Assembly (NCBI RefSeq): GCF_030272615.1
Contig: NW_026729206.1
Coordinates: 52,501-77,500, forward strand
Direction: 5' to 3'
DNA from: Cryptomeria japonica
Taxonomy: Eukaryota > Streptophyta > Pinopsida > Cupressales > Cupressaceae
Length of the DNA: 25,000 nt
Shown here: positions 10,104 to 19,695 of the stretch, piece after piece
Position numbering within the stretch: the stretch's first letter is position 1
Layout of the letters: each line of letters opens with the position of its first letter
Program-made: the position numbers and the translations under genes
The notes under the pieces: model-generated
What the model saw: only the letters and a program-made list of their open reading frames with translations
Databases searched by the model: none
What the model was told of the DNA's origin: nothing

Positions 10104-10293
10104 TCATACATGTGTAGCCTGCAACAACGATTAGGACATCCACCCCAACTTCTGAATTCGTCTGCGTTGACCGCACCAAAGGTGCACGCCTTGGTGCTCA
10201 CCAAAATCCGACTTCCGACTTCTTCTGCTATGCGGGGTCTTTGAGGTTGGCGCAGTGCGCACAACCAGGGGAGTCAACCCACCGAATGCAACA

Positions 10294-10323
10294 CCTCCCC
10301 TATATAAGCTATTTGTCTGATTC
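10294..10323 (-). promoter_or_regulatory. Putative Pol I spacer promoter core 12
   Basis: Complete core after the enlarged 220-bp interval, with the TCTGATTC variant. Confidence 0.55.
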
Positions 10324-10450
10324 TCATACATGCGTAGACTGCAGCAATGATTAGGACATCCACCCCAACTTTTGACTTCTTAAACAAGACAGGGTCTTTG
10401 AAGTTGGTGCAGTGCACACAACCAGGGGAGTCGACCCATCAAACGCAACA

Positions 10451-10481
10451 CCTCCCCTATATAAAGCTATTTGTCCGATTC
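10451..10481 (-). promoter_or_regulatory. Putative Pol I spacer promoter core 13 (one-base insertion)
   Basis: Rightmost core. It carries an extra A (TATATAAAGC on the + strand), outside the TATATAGGGG part in the minus sense. Beyond it a remnant GGGTCTTTGAGAGGTTGGCG at 10694-10713 has no core, which marks the end of the promoter field. Confidence 0.5.
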
Positions 10482-10534
10482 TCATACGTGTAGTCTGCAG
10501 CAGCGATTAGGACATCGACCCCAACTTCCGAATT

Positions 10535-10695
10535 CGTTTGCATTGACCGCACCAAAGGTGCACGCCTTGGTGTGCACCCTGGAGTGCACTTTGGTGCTCA
10601 CCTCGGTGCACACTTTGGTGTGCACCTCGGTGTGCACCAAAGGTGCGCACCTTGGAGCGCACCAAAGGTGTACACTTTGGAGCGCACCACATAGG
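10535..10695. repeat. GGTGYGCACC short-repeat block
   Basis: Degenerate units of about 16-20 bp, such as CCTTGGTGTGCACC, CTTTGGTGCTCACC and CCAAAGGTGCGCACC, run head to tail. The block starts at the same place in the 157-bp repeat (after TTGACCGCACC) at which the 63-bp insertion lies in another copy. Confidence 0.8.
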
Positions 10696-12376
10696 GTCTT
10701 TGAGAGGTTGGCGCAGTGCGCACACCAAGGTGGGTGTTGAGGTGCGTGCCGAGGTGGGTGGGTGCTAGGGTGCGCTCCATGGTGGGTGCCAGGGTGGGTG
10801 CGTGCTAGGGTGGATTCCAAAGAGGGTCATAGGGTGGGTGCCAAGGTGGGTTGGTGATATAGTGGGTTCAAAGGTGGGTACTAGGGTGGGTTCCAAGGTG
10901 GGTCACAAGTTGGGTGCCAGGATGCGTGGGTGTTAGGTTGGGTGCCAAGGTGGGCTCCTGCGTGGGTGGGTGCTAGGGTGGGTTTCAAGGTGGACGCGAG
11001 GGCGGGTGCCAAGGTGGGTAACAAGTTGGGTGTTAGGATGGGTGAGTGCTAGAGTGGGTGCCAAGGTGGGTGGGTGCTAAGGTGGATGCCAAGGTGGTTC
11101 ACAGGGTGGGTGGGTTCTAGGGTGAGTTCCAAGGTGGGTCACAGGTTCAGTGCTAGGGTGGGTGTCAAGGCGGGTGTCGAGGTGCCTGGGTGCTAGGGTG
11201 TGGATGCCAATGTGGGTCATAGGGTGGGTACTAGGGTGGGCTGCAATGTGGGTGCCAAGGTGGGTAACATGCTCGGTGGGTTCTAAATTGGGTGCCAGGG
11301 TGGGTGTGCACCCACCTTGCCCGAGGTGGGTGCCAAGGTGCCAGTGTGGGTGGGTGCTAAGGTGGATGCCAAGGTGGGTGAGAAGGTGGGTGATAGGTTG
11401 AGTGGTAGGATGGGTGGGTGCCAAGATGGGTCACAGGGTGGGTGCAAGGGTGGGTAGGTGCTAGGGTTGGTGTCAGGGTGGGTGGGTGCTAGGTTGGGTT
11501 CCAAGGTGGGTGCGAGGGTGAGTGTCAAGGTGGGTCACAGGTTAGGTGCTAGGATGGGTGAGTGCTAGGGTGCAAAGGTGCCAGGGTGGGTGCTAGGATG
11601 GGTCGATGCTAGGGTGAGTGGCAAGGTGGGTCCACAAGTGTCAAGGTGGGTGCCGAGGTGGGTGCCAAGTCGGCGACTGCTATGGTGGATGCCAAGGTGG
11701 GTCACGGGGTGGGTGCCAAGTTGCTAGGTTGGGTTCCAAGGTGGGTGCCAACGTGGGTGCTAGGGTGCGTGGGTTAAAGGGTGTGTCACAACGTGGGTGC
11801 CAGGATGGGTGCGCACCCACACTGGCCAAGACGGGTGCGGGTGCAAGGTTGGGTTCCAAGCCCGGTCACAGGCTGGGTGCTAGGATGGGTGGGTGCCAAG
11901 GTGGGCACCAGGGTGGGTGCACCCACCCTGGCCAAGGTGGGTCACGGGGTGGGTCCTAGGGTGGGTAACGGGGTGGGTACTAAGGTGCGTGCCAAGGTGG
12001 GTCATAGGGTGGGTGCCAAGGTGGGCACCAGGGTGGGTGTGCACCAACCCTAGCCAGGGTAGGTCACGGGGTGGTTGTCGGGGTGGGCGTCAAGGAGCCA
12101 AGGTGGGTGGCAAGTAGCCAAGTTGCGTGCCAAGGTGGGTGTCGGGGTGGGTGCCAAGGATCCAAGGTGGGTGCCAAGGAACCAAGGTGGGTGTCTGGGT
12201 GGGTGCCGAGGTGGGAGCCAGGGTGGGTCCCAAGGTGAGTGCAAAGGTGGGTGCCAGGGTCAAGGTGAGTGCCAATGTGGGTTCCAAGGTGCCAGGGTCA
12301 GGGTGAGTGCCAATGTGGGTTCAAAGGTGCTAAGTTGGGTGCGAGGTTGGGTGCGAGGGTGGGTGGGTGCCAAGGT
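10696..12376. repeat. G-rich GGTGGGTGCCAA minisatellite
   Basis: About 1.7 kb of degenerate units of 10-20 bp of the type GGTGGGTGCCAAGGTGGGT and GGTGGGTGCTAGGGTGGGT. The + strand is G-rich with almost no long C runs. Four-tract G-quadruplex candidates occur, for example 10964-10982 (GGGTGGGTGCTAGGGTGGG). Small hairpins such as GGTGGGTG/CACCCACC occur around 11300 and 11915. From 11919 on the sequence is repeated 7923 bp to the right. Confidence 0.92.
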
Positions 12377-12790
12377 GTGCTAGGTGGAAGCCCGGGTGGG
12401 TCGGCATCCCATGGGTGTCGAGTTGGGTGCCTGATGGGTGCTTCTTGTCAAGTTTTAGTCGTCGGGACTCATTTCGAGCCTTAGAGGTCGTTTCTTGTCC
12501 GGTTGCCCTGTCTTCGACCTGGGAACCCAATTTTGGTCCTCGGGTCCCATTTTTTTTTGTCTCGCATCCCACTTTTGGCCTGTGGCCTTTTCGGGGTCGA
12601 TTCTCGTTTTGGGCATCAGAGCATGTTTCTTCTCCTAAAACCCAATATTTGTTTATTAAGTCTCGGAACACATTTTTGTTCTCGTGGACCCATCATGGGT
12701 CTTGGAACGCATTTGTGGTCCTTGGGTCCCATTTTGCATCCCGAAACTTGTGTTTTGGTGCTTGATCCCTATTTTGGGTGCCCACCTTGC
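12377..12790. repeat. T-rich degenerate short repeats before the 5S flank
   Basis: Loose units built from words like CTCGGGTCCCATTTT, TCTCGCATCCCACTTTTGG, TCTCGGAACACATTTTTG and CTTGGAACGCATTTGTGG, roughly 20-30 bp apart and strongly diverged. An open frame of 132 codons crosses it, but the translated repeats and lack of any similarity argue against coding. Copied at 20300-20713. Confidence 0.6.
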
Positions 12791-13173
12791 ACCAAGTGCG
12801 CACCCGGGGCAAACCGAGCGCCTTGGTGCACCGGGGCAAGATCGAGCGTGCACCCGAGGCGCCCCGAACATGCACCAAGGTGCACTCGGCCCACATGTGA
12901 GCGCAGGTCGTTGCGCCCGAGGTGGTGTGTGGGCACCGCGTTGCAGACGGGACACTGCACGCACACGACGCCCCCTCCAGGTGCACGCACGTAGGCCGGG
13001 CCGGGTGCACACCCGACGCCCTAGCAAGGTGCGCGCACCCGGGCAGGGCTCACACTTGGCGAACGGGGCGCACTTCGCGAGGGAGGGTGTGCACCTCGAC
13101 GGGGGTGGGTGGCCGGGGTGGATTCGCACGTGGGTCGCGGTTTGCTAAGTACACACTGCGACAAGCTCATAAC
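12791..13173. other. GC-rich 5' flank of 5S gene copy 1
   Basis: GC-rich DNA with scattered GGTGCAC and CGCACCCGGGGCAAACC words, the latter shared with the downstream field. Directly before the gene the sequence is GCGACAAGCTCATAAC. A C at -1, as usual in plant 5S genes, is present, but I see no TATATA-like box around -28, where many angiosperm 5S genes have one. Confidence 0.6.
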
Positions 13174-13292
13174 GGGTGCGATCATACCAGCATTAGTGCA
13201 CCGGATCCCATCAGAACTCCGCAGTTAAGCGCGCTCGGGCCGGAGTAGTACTGGGATGGGTGACCTCCCGGGAAGTCCCGGTGTTGCACCCT
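13174..13292 (+). rRNA. 5S rRNA: 5S ribosomal RNA gene, copy 1
   Basis: This encodes the small RNA of the large ribosomal subunit, transcribed by RNA polymerase III from an internal promoter. The 119-bp sequence begins GGGTGCGATCATACCAGC and ends GTGTTGCACCCT, so the two ends pair as helix I (GGGTGC with GCACCC). The central CCGGATCCCATCAGAACTCC and GATGGGTGACCTCCCGGGA words are standard for land-plant 5S. The internal control region is in place: box A around GTTAAGCGCGCTCGG (about 13224-13238), GAGTAGTAC, and box C around GGATGGGTGACC. A T6 run follows. Compared with copy 2 it has A instead of G at gene position 19 and C instead of T at position 63. At 63 copy 2 has the base I recall as the plant consensus, so copy 1 may be a slightly diverged but still plausible gene. 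It points opposite to the inferred Pol I promoters. Confidence 0.98.
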
Positions 13293-13297
13293 TTTTT
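13292..13297 (+). terminator. Pol III terminator of 5S copy 1
   Basis: Six T residues directly after GCACCC, the usual RNA polymerase III stop signal. A second T5 run follows a few bases later (AGTTTTTCG). Confidence 0.9.
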
Positions 13298-13736
13298 AGT
13301 TTTTCGCCGGGCGTCGCAATGCTATTTGAATAAACCTTTTGCCCGTTTGCGTTCTCGTCGGGGCCGGGCCGGGCCGGGGTGCGCTGCCCGCACTACCGCG
13401 CGCGCGGGGGCGACACCGAGCGCGCACCCGAGGCGCCCCGAGCACACAGGCCACGGTGCAACCCGGGCGTTGTGCGCGCACCCCGGTGCGCCCGAGGTGC
13501 TGCGCGCGCACCCAGGTGAAATCGGTGTGCACCTCGGCCAGTGCGCGCTCGGTCGAGTCGCGCACGTTGGCCAAGGTGCACGGTGATGTTTCTTACTCTA
13601 AGGTTCCGCACCAGACGCCCGGGACAGGTGAGCGAAGCTGGGCGGGGCCGGGTGCGCGGCCGGGGCAGGTGCACGCAGCTGGAGAGAGCTTTGGAGCACA
13701 CTTCGGAGCGCACCAATGATGCGCTCCATTCAAAAG
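13298..13736. other. GC-rich 3' flank of 5S gene copy 1
   Basis: A short mixed stretch (GCAATGCTATTTGAATAAACC) is followed by very GC-rich DNA with a GGGCC-type run (about 13361-13379), CGCGCGCG words and many GTGCGCGC and GTGCACC motifs. No gene is recognised; open frames on both strands overlap one another. Confidence 0.6.
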
Positions 13737-13831
13737 TTTCCTGAAAAGGCAAAAAAAGTTGAGATTATAGAATTTCCCACTTGAGAGATTGTAAAAAAAA
13801 AAAATTTAAAATGAAGGAAACGCGGGTGCCA
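13737..13831. repeat. AT-rich module, diverged founder-like copy
   Basis: GAAAAGGCAAAAAAAG, TTGAGATTATAGAATTTCCC and an A12 run followed by ATTTAAAATG lie in otherwise GC-rich DNA. It corresponds to the AT modules at 15512, 16007, 16477, 17111, 17864, 18359, 18828, 19186 and 19696 but differs at many positions, whereas those are nearly identical to each other. Confidence 0.8.
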
Positions 13832-15511
13832 AGGTGTGCGCAGCCCAGCCAAGGTGTGCGCACCAAGGCGCCCACCCTGGCGAAGGTGCACGCAAGGTGC
13901 GCACCCGAGGCAAACCGGACAATTAACCCAACTTTCGACTTCGCGCGCACCTTGGAGCGCACTTCGGAGCGCTCCTTGGTGCGCACCAATCTTGGGCACC
14001 TCGGAGTGCACCATGGCGCCCACCAAGGTGCGCACCCGGGGCAAACCGAGCTCCGACTTCGTGCGCACCTTGGAGCGCACGAAAGGTGCGCACCATGGCG
14101 CCCACCAAGGTGCGCAGCCCAGCCAAGGCGTGCGCATCAAGGTGCGCACCCTGGCGAAGGTGCGCACCCGGGGCAAACCGAGCTCCGACTTCGTGCGCAC
14201 CTTGGAGCGCACAAAAGGTGCGCAACCCAGCCAAGGTGTGCGCACCCCGGTCAAACCGAGCTCCGAATCGTGCGCACCAGAGGTGCACGCCATCGTGCGC
14301 ACCTTGGAGCACACTTCGGAGCCCTCCTTGGTGCGCGCCGATGTTGCGCACCTCGGAGCGCACCCGGGGAAAACAATGCAATTAACCCGACTTTCGACTT
14401 CGTGGGCACCTCGGAGCGCTCTCGGGTTCGCACCTCGGAGCACACCGAGGTGCGCACCTTTGATGCGCTGCCTTCACCAATTTCCAGAAAAGGCAAGAAA
14501 ACATTGAGAAGGTGTGCGCACCGAGGTGCCCACCCTGGCGAAGGTGCACGCGAGGTGCGCACCCGGGGCAAACCGGGCTCCGACTTCGTGCACGCCGCAC
14601 CTTGGAGCACACTTCGGAGCGCTCCTTGGTGCGCACCAGGGCGCGCAACCCAGCCGAGGTGCCCACCCCGGCGAAGGTGCACGCGAGGTGCGCACCCGGG
14701 GCAAACCGGGCTCCGACTTCGTGCACGCCATGGTGCCCACCGCGGCGAAGGTGCACGCGAGGTGCGCACCCGGGGCAAACCGGGCTCCGACTTCGTGCAC
14801 GCCGCACCTTGGAGCACACTTCGGAGCGCTCCTTGGTGCGCACCATGGTGCCCACCAGGGCGCGCAACCCCGCCGAAGGTGCACGCGAGGTGCGCACCCG
14901 GGGCAAACCGGGCTCCGACTTCGTGCACGCCGCACCTTGGAGCACACTTCGGAGCGCTCCTTGGTGCGCACCATGGTGCCCACCAGGGCGCGCAACCCCG
15001 CCGAAGGTGCACGCGAGGTGCGCACCCGGGGCAAACCGGGCTCCGACTTCGTGCACGCCATGGTGCGCACCGCGGCGAAGGTGCGCACCCGGGGCAAACC
15101 GGGCTCCGACTTCGTGCACGCCGCACCTTGGAGCACACTTCGGAGCGCTCCTTGGTGCGCACCAGGGCGCGCAACCCAGCCGAGGTGCCCACCCCGGCGA
15201 AGGTGCACGCGAGGTGCGTACCCGGGGCAAACCGGGCTCCGACTTCGTGCACGCCGCACCTTGGAGCACACTTCGGAGCGCTCCTTGGTGCGCACCATGG
15301 TGCCCACCAGGCCGCGCAACCCAGCCAAGGTGTGCGCACCAAGGTGCACGCGAGGTGCGCACCCGGGGCAAACCGGGGTCCGACTTCGTGCACGCCGCAC
15401 CTTGGAGCACACATCGGGGCGCTCCCGGGTTCGCACCGGCGTTGCGCACCGTGGTGGGCACCTCGGAGCACACCAAGGTGGGCAGCGAGGTGCGCACCTT
15501 TGATGCGATGC
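13832..15511. repeat. GC-rich direct-repeat field (CCCGGGGCAAACC units)
   Basis: Head-to-tail pieces about 60-140 bp long are built from GAAGGTGCACGCGAGGTGCG, CACCCGGGGCAAACCGGGCT, CCGACTTCGTGCACGCC, CACCTTGGAGCACACTTCGG and TGCGCACCATGGTGCCCACC. The CAAACCGGGCTCCGACTTCG phrase occurs near 14567, 14700, 14775, 14907, 15029, 15096 and 15229, with a GGGGTCC variant near 15369. Open frames up to several hundred codons run on both strands because the units lack stop codons. A partial AT module (CAATTTCCAGAAAAGGCAAG) lies near 14478-14510. Confidence 0.9.
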
Positions 15512-15680
15512 CTTCACTAATTTCCATAAAAGGCAAAAAAAAAACGAGATTTTAAAATTTCCGTTTTGAAAGATAGTGAGAAAAAGGGAATGCTGGTGCC
15601 ATCTTGAGCCCGCCCTGGTGCGCAGCCCAGCCAAGGTGTGCGCACCAAGGTGCCCACCCTGGCGAAGGTGCGCGCCCGGG

Positions 15681-15823
15681 CAATTAACCCAACTTCCAAC
15701 TTCGCGCGCGCCAGGGTGGGAGCGCACCCAACAACCGGGCCTGGGAAGAGCCAATGCGAGAAACCCCACCAAACGCTCTGACAAAAAAAGAGGGGGCGCT
15801 CCAGTAACCCCGCTTCGGAGCGC
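15681..15823. repeat. Conserved CCAATGCGAGAAACC module, copy 1
   Basis: Begins CAATTAACCCAACTTCC and includes CCAATGCGAGAAACCCCACC, ACAAAAAAAGAGG, and a 7-bp hairpin GCGCTCC/GGAGCGC (15796-15802 with 15817-15823). Unlike the surrounding short-word repeats it is sequence-complex. Confidence 0.85.
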
Positions 15824-16161
15824 ACCCTGGGCAAACCCAGCCAAGGTGCCCACCCCGGCCAAGGTGCAGGCGAGGTGCGCACCCGGGGCAAACCGGGCTC
15901 CGACAACGTGCACGCCGCACCTTGGAGCACACTTCGTAGCGCTCCCGGGTGCGCACCTCAGAGCACACCAAGGTGGGCAGCGAGGTGCGCACCTTTGATG
16001 CGCTGCCTTCACTAATTTCCAGAAAAGGCAAAAAAAAAAGGAGATTTTAAAATTTCCGTTTTGAAAGATAGTGAAAAAAACGGAACGCGCGTGCCATCTT
16101 GAGCCCGCCCTGGTGCGCAGCCCAGGTAAGGTGCCCACCCTGGCAAAGGTGCGCACCCGGG

Positions 16162-16292
16162 CAATTAACCCTACTTCCGACTTCGTGCGCGCCAGGGTGG
16201 CAACCGGGCCTCGGAAGAGCCAATGCGAGAAACCCCACCAAACGCTCCGACAAAAAAAGAGGCGGCGCTCCAATAACCCCGCTTCGGAGCGC
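16162..16292. repeat. Conserved CCAATGCGAGAAACC module, copy 2
   Basis: A 131-bp version that lacks the GAGCGCACCCAA piece. The hairpin GCGCTCC/GGAGCGC is kept (16265-16271 with 16286-16292). Confidence 0.85.
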
Positions 16293-18032
16293 AGCCGGGG
16301 CAAACCCAGCCAAGGTGCCCACCCCGACGAAGGTGCACGCGAGGTGCGCACCCGGGGCAAACCGGGCTCCGACAACGTGCACGCAGCACCTTGGAGCACA
16401 CTTCGAAGCACTCCCGGGTGCCCACCGGCGTTGCGCACCGTGGTGGGCAGCGAGGTGCGCACCTTTGATGCGCTGCCTTCACTAATTTCCAGAAAAAGGC
16501 AAAAAAAAATGAGATTTTAAAATTTCCGTTTTGAAAGATAGTGAAAAAAAAGGAACGCGGGTGCCATCTTGAGCCCGCCCTGGTGCGCAGCCCAGGCAAG
16601 GCATGCGCACCAAGGTGCCCACCCGAGGTGCACACCCGGGGCAAACCGGGCTCCGACTTCGTGCAGGCCGCACCTTGGAGCACACTTCGGAGCGCTCCTT
16701 GGTGCGCACCATGGTGCCCACCAGGGCGCGCAACCCAGCCAAGGTCTGCACACCAAGGTGCCCACCCCGGCGAAGGTGCACGCGAGGTGCGCACCCGGGG
16801 CAAACCGGGCTCCGACTTCGTGCACGCCATGGTGCCCACCGCGGCGAAGGTGCACGCGAGGTGCGCACCCGGGGCAAACCGGGCTCCGACTTCGTGCACG
16901 CCGCACCTTGGAGCACACTTCGGAGCGCTCCTTGGTGCGCACCATGGTGCCCACCAGGGCGCGCAACCCAGCCAAGGTGTGCGCACCAAGGTGCACGCGA
17001 GGTGCGCACCCGGGGCAAACCGGGGTCCGACTTCGTGCACGCCGCACCTTGGAGCACACATCGGAGCGCTCCCAGGTTCGCACCAGCGTTGCGCACCTTT
17101 GATGCGCTGCCTTCACTAATTTCCAGAAAAGGCAAAAAAAAACGATATTTTAAAATTTCCGTTCTGAAAGATAGTGAAAAAAACGGAACGCGGGTGCCAT
17201 CTTGAGCCCTTCCTGGTGCGCAGCCCAGGCAAGTTGTGCGCACCAAGGTGCCCACCCTGGCGGAGGTGCGCGCCCGGGGCAAACCGGGCTCCGACTTCGT
17301 GCACTGCATGGTGCCCACCAAGGCGCGCAACCCAGCCAAGGTGCCCACCGCAGCGAAGGTGCACGCGAGGTGCACACCCGGGGCAAACCGGGCTCCGACT
17401 TCGTGCACGCCGCACCTTGGAGCACACTTCAGAGCGCTCCTTGGTGCGCACCAGGGCGCGCAACCCAGCCGAGGTGCCCACCCCGGCGAAGGTGCACGCG
17501 AGGTGCGCACCCGGGGCAAACCGGGCTCCGACTTCGTGCACGCCATGGTGCCCACCGCGGCGAAGGTGCGCACCCGGGGCAAACCGGGCTCCGACTTCGT
17601 GCACGCCGCACCTTGGAGCACACTTCGGAGCGCTCCTTGGTGCGCACCATGGTGCCCACCAGGCCGCGCAACCCAGCCAAGGTGTGCGCACCAAGGTGCA
17701 CGCGAGGTGCGCACCCGGGGCAAACCGGGGTCCGACTTCGTGCACGCCGCACCTTGGAGCACACATCGGGGCGCTCCCGGGTTCGCACCGGCGTTGCGCA
17801 CCGTGGTGGGCACCTCGGAGCACACCAAGGTGGGCAGCGAGGTGCGCACCTTTGATGCGATGCCTTCACTAATTTCCATAAAAGGCAAAAAAAAAACGAG
17901 ATTTTAAAATTTCCGTTTTGAAAGATAGTGAGAAAAAGGGAATGCTGGTGCCATCTTGAGCCCGCCCTGGTGCGCAGCCCAGCCAAGGTTTGCGCACCAA
18001 GGTGCCCACCCTGGCGAAGGTGCGCGCCCGGG

Positions 18033-18175
18033 CAATTAACCCAACTTCCAACTTCGCGCGCGCCAGGGTGGGAGCGCACCCAACAACCGGGCCTGGGAAG
18101 AGCCAATGCGAGAAACCCCACCAAACTCTCTGACAAAAAAAGAGGGGGCGCTCCAGTAACCCCGCTTCGGAGCGC
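18033..18175. repeat. Conserved CCAATGCGAGAAACC module, copy 3
   Basis: Counterpart of copy 1 in the second 2352-bp sub-unit. It has CAAACTCTCTGAC where copy 1 has CAAACGCTCTGAC. Confidence 0.85.
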
Positions 18176-18512
18176 ACCCTGGGCAAACCCAGCCAAGGTG
18201 CCCACCCCGGCCAAGGTGCAGGCGAGGTGCGCACCCGGGGCAAACCGGGCTCCGACAACGTGCACGCCGCACCTTGGAGCACACTTCGTAGCGCTCCCGG
18301 GTGCGCACCTCAGAGCACACCAAGGTGGGCAGCGAGGTGCGCACCTTTGATGCGCTGCCTTCACTAATTTCCAGAAAAGGCAAAAAAAAAAGGAGATTTT
18401 AAAATTTCCGTTTTGAAAGATAGTGAAAAAAACGGAACGCGCGTGCCATCTTGAGCCCGCCCTGGTGCGCAGCCCAGGTAAGGTGCCACCCTGGCAAAGG
18501 TGCGCACCCGGG

Positions 18513-18643
18513 CAATTAACCCTACTTCCGACTTCGTGCGCGCCAGGGTGGCAACCGGGCCTCGGAAGAGCCAATGCGAGAAACCCCACCAAACGCTCCG
18601 ACAAAAAAAGAGGCGGCGCTCCAATAACCCCGCTTCGGAGCGC
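18513..18643. repeat. Conserved CCAATGCGAGAAACC module, copy 4
   Basis: Counterpart of copy 2, with the hairpin intact. Confidence 0.85.
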
Positions 18644-19695
18644 AGCCGGGGCAAACCAAGCCAAGGTGCCCACCCCGACGAAGGTGCACGCGAGGTGCGC
18701 ACCCGGGGCAAACCGGGCTCCGACAACGTGCACGCAGCACCTTGGAGCACACTTCGAAGCACTCCCGGGTGCCCACCGGCGTTGCGCACCGTGGTGGGCA
18801 GCGAGGTGCGCACCTTTGATGCGCTGCCTTCACTAATTTCCAGAAAAAGGCAAAAAAAAATGAGATTTTAAAATTTCCGTTTTGAAAGATAGTGAAAAAA
18901 AAGGAACGCGGGTGCCATCTTGAGCCCGCCCTGGTGCGCAGCCCAGGCAAGGCATGCGCACCAAGGTGCCCACCCGAGGTGCACACCCGGGGCAAACCGG
19001 GCTCCGACTTCGTGCAGGCCGCACCTTGGAGCACACTTCGGAGCGCTCCTTGGTGCGCACCATGGTGCCCACCAGGGCGCACCCGGGGCAAACCGGGCTC
19101 CGACTTCGTGCACGCCGCACCTTGGAGCACACATCGGAGCGCTCCCAGGTTCGCACCAGCGTTGCGCACCTTTGATGCGCTGCCTTCACTAATTTCCAGA
19201 AAAGGCAAAAAAAAACGATATTTTAAAATTTCCGTTCTGAAAGATAGTGAAAAAAACGGAACGCGGGTGCCATCTTGAGCCCTTCCTGGTGCGCAGCCCA
19301 GGCAAGTTGTGCGCACCAAGGTGCCCACCCTGGCGGAGGTGCGCGCCCGGGGCAAACCGGGCTCCGACTTCGTGCACTGCATGGTGCCCACCAAGGCGCG
19401 CAACCCAGCCAAGGTGCCCACCGCAGCGAAGGTGCACGCGAGGTGCGCACCCGAGGTGCACACCCGGGGCAAACCGGGCTCCGACTTCGTGCACGCCGCA
19501 CCTTGGAGCACACTTCAGAGCGCTCCTTGGTACGCACCAGGGCGCGCAACCCAGCCAAGGTGCTCACCCCGGCGAAGGTGCACGCGAGGTGCGCACCCGG
19601 GGCAAACCGGGCTCGAACTTCGTGCACGCCGCACCTTGGAGCACACATCGGAGCGCTCCCGGGTTCGCACCAGCATTGCGCACCTTTGATGCGCT

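Larger units (their letters stand above)
9477..10534. repeat. 157-bp promoter-bearing repeat family
   Basis: Six copies, with cores at 9610, 9767, 9924, 10081, 10301 and 10458, are spaced 157 bp apart except one 220-bp interval. Each has GGGTCTTTGAGGTTGG or AAGGTCTTTGAGGTTG, a GGGGAGTCGACCCATCAAA-like word, the core, and (A/G)TTAGGACATCGACCCCAACTT. It is a shortened form of the 311-bp repeat that lacks the TCATCGGACCC part. Confidence 0.93.
15512..17863. repeat. 2352-bp sub-unit, copy 1
   Basis: Contains AT modules at 15512, 16007, 16477 and 17111, each followed by GCCATCTTGAGCCC and GC-rich CCCGGGGCAAACC pieces. The whole segment recurs at +2352 bp. The spacing of the TTTTAAAATTTCCG landmark is 495, 470, 633 and 754 bp. 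Confidence 0.9.
17864..19695. repeat. 2352-bp sub-unit, copy 2, with deletions
   Basis: The same order of modules as 15512-17863, with landmarks at 17902, 18397, 18866 and 19222 (spacing 495, 469, 356). A 277-bp deletion falls near 19078, where ACCAGGGCGCACCCGGGG joins two pieces that are apart in copy 1. A further loss of about 240 bp lies near 19625. Confidence 0.88.

Noticed and set aside
6370-10465. TATATAAG boxes as + strand Pol II promoters of genes
   Set aside because: No coding region or recognisable RNA gene follows any of the 13 copies on the + strand; the G-run on the minus strand fits a Pol I start better. Kept as an alternative and not fully excluded.
10696-12376. Telomere-like tract
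   Set aside because: GGGT words are frequent, but there is no run of TTTAGGG or TTAGGG; units are degenerate GGTGGGTGCC(A/T)A(G).
15681-15823. Mobile element copy
   Set aside because: No terminal repeats, target-site duplication or coding remnant; the copies are explained by the larger tandem duplications.
14474-16462. Very long open frames (up to 662 codons) on both strands of the 5S units
   Set aside because: They run through GC-rich direct repeats and AT modules in several frames on both strands at once, their products are low-complexity and follow the DNA repeat, and they recur wherever the repeat recurs. The units simply lack stop codons.
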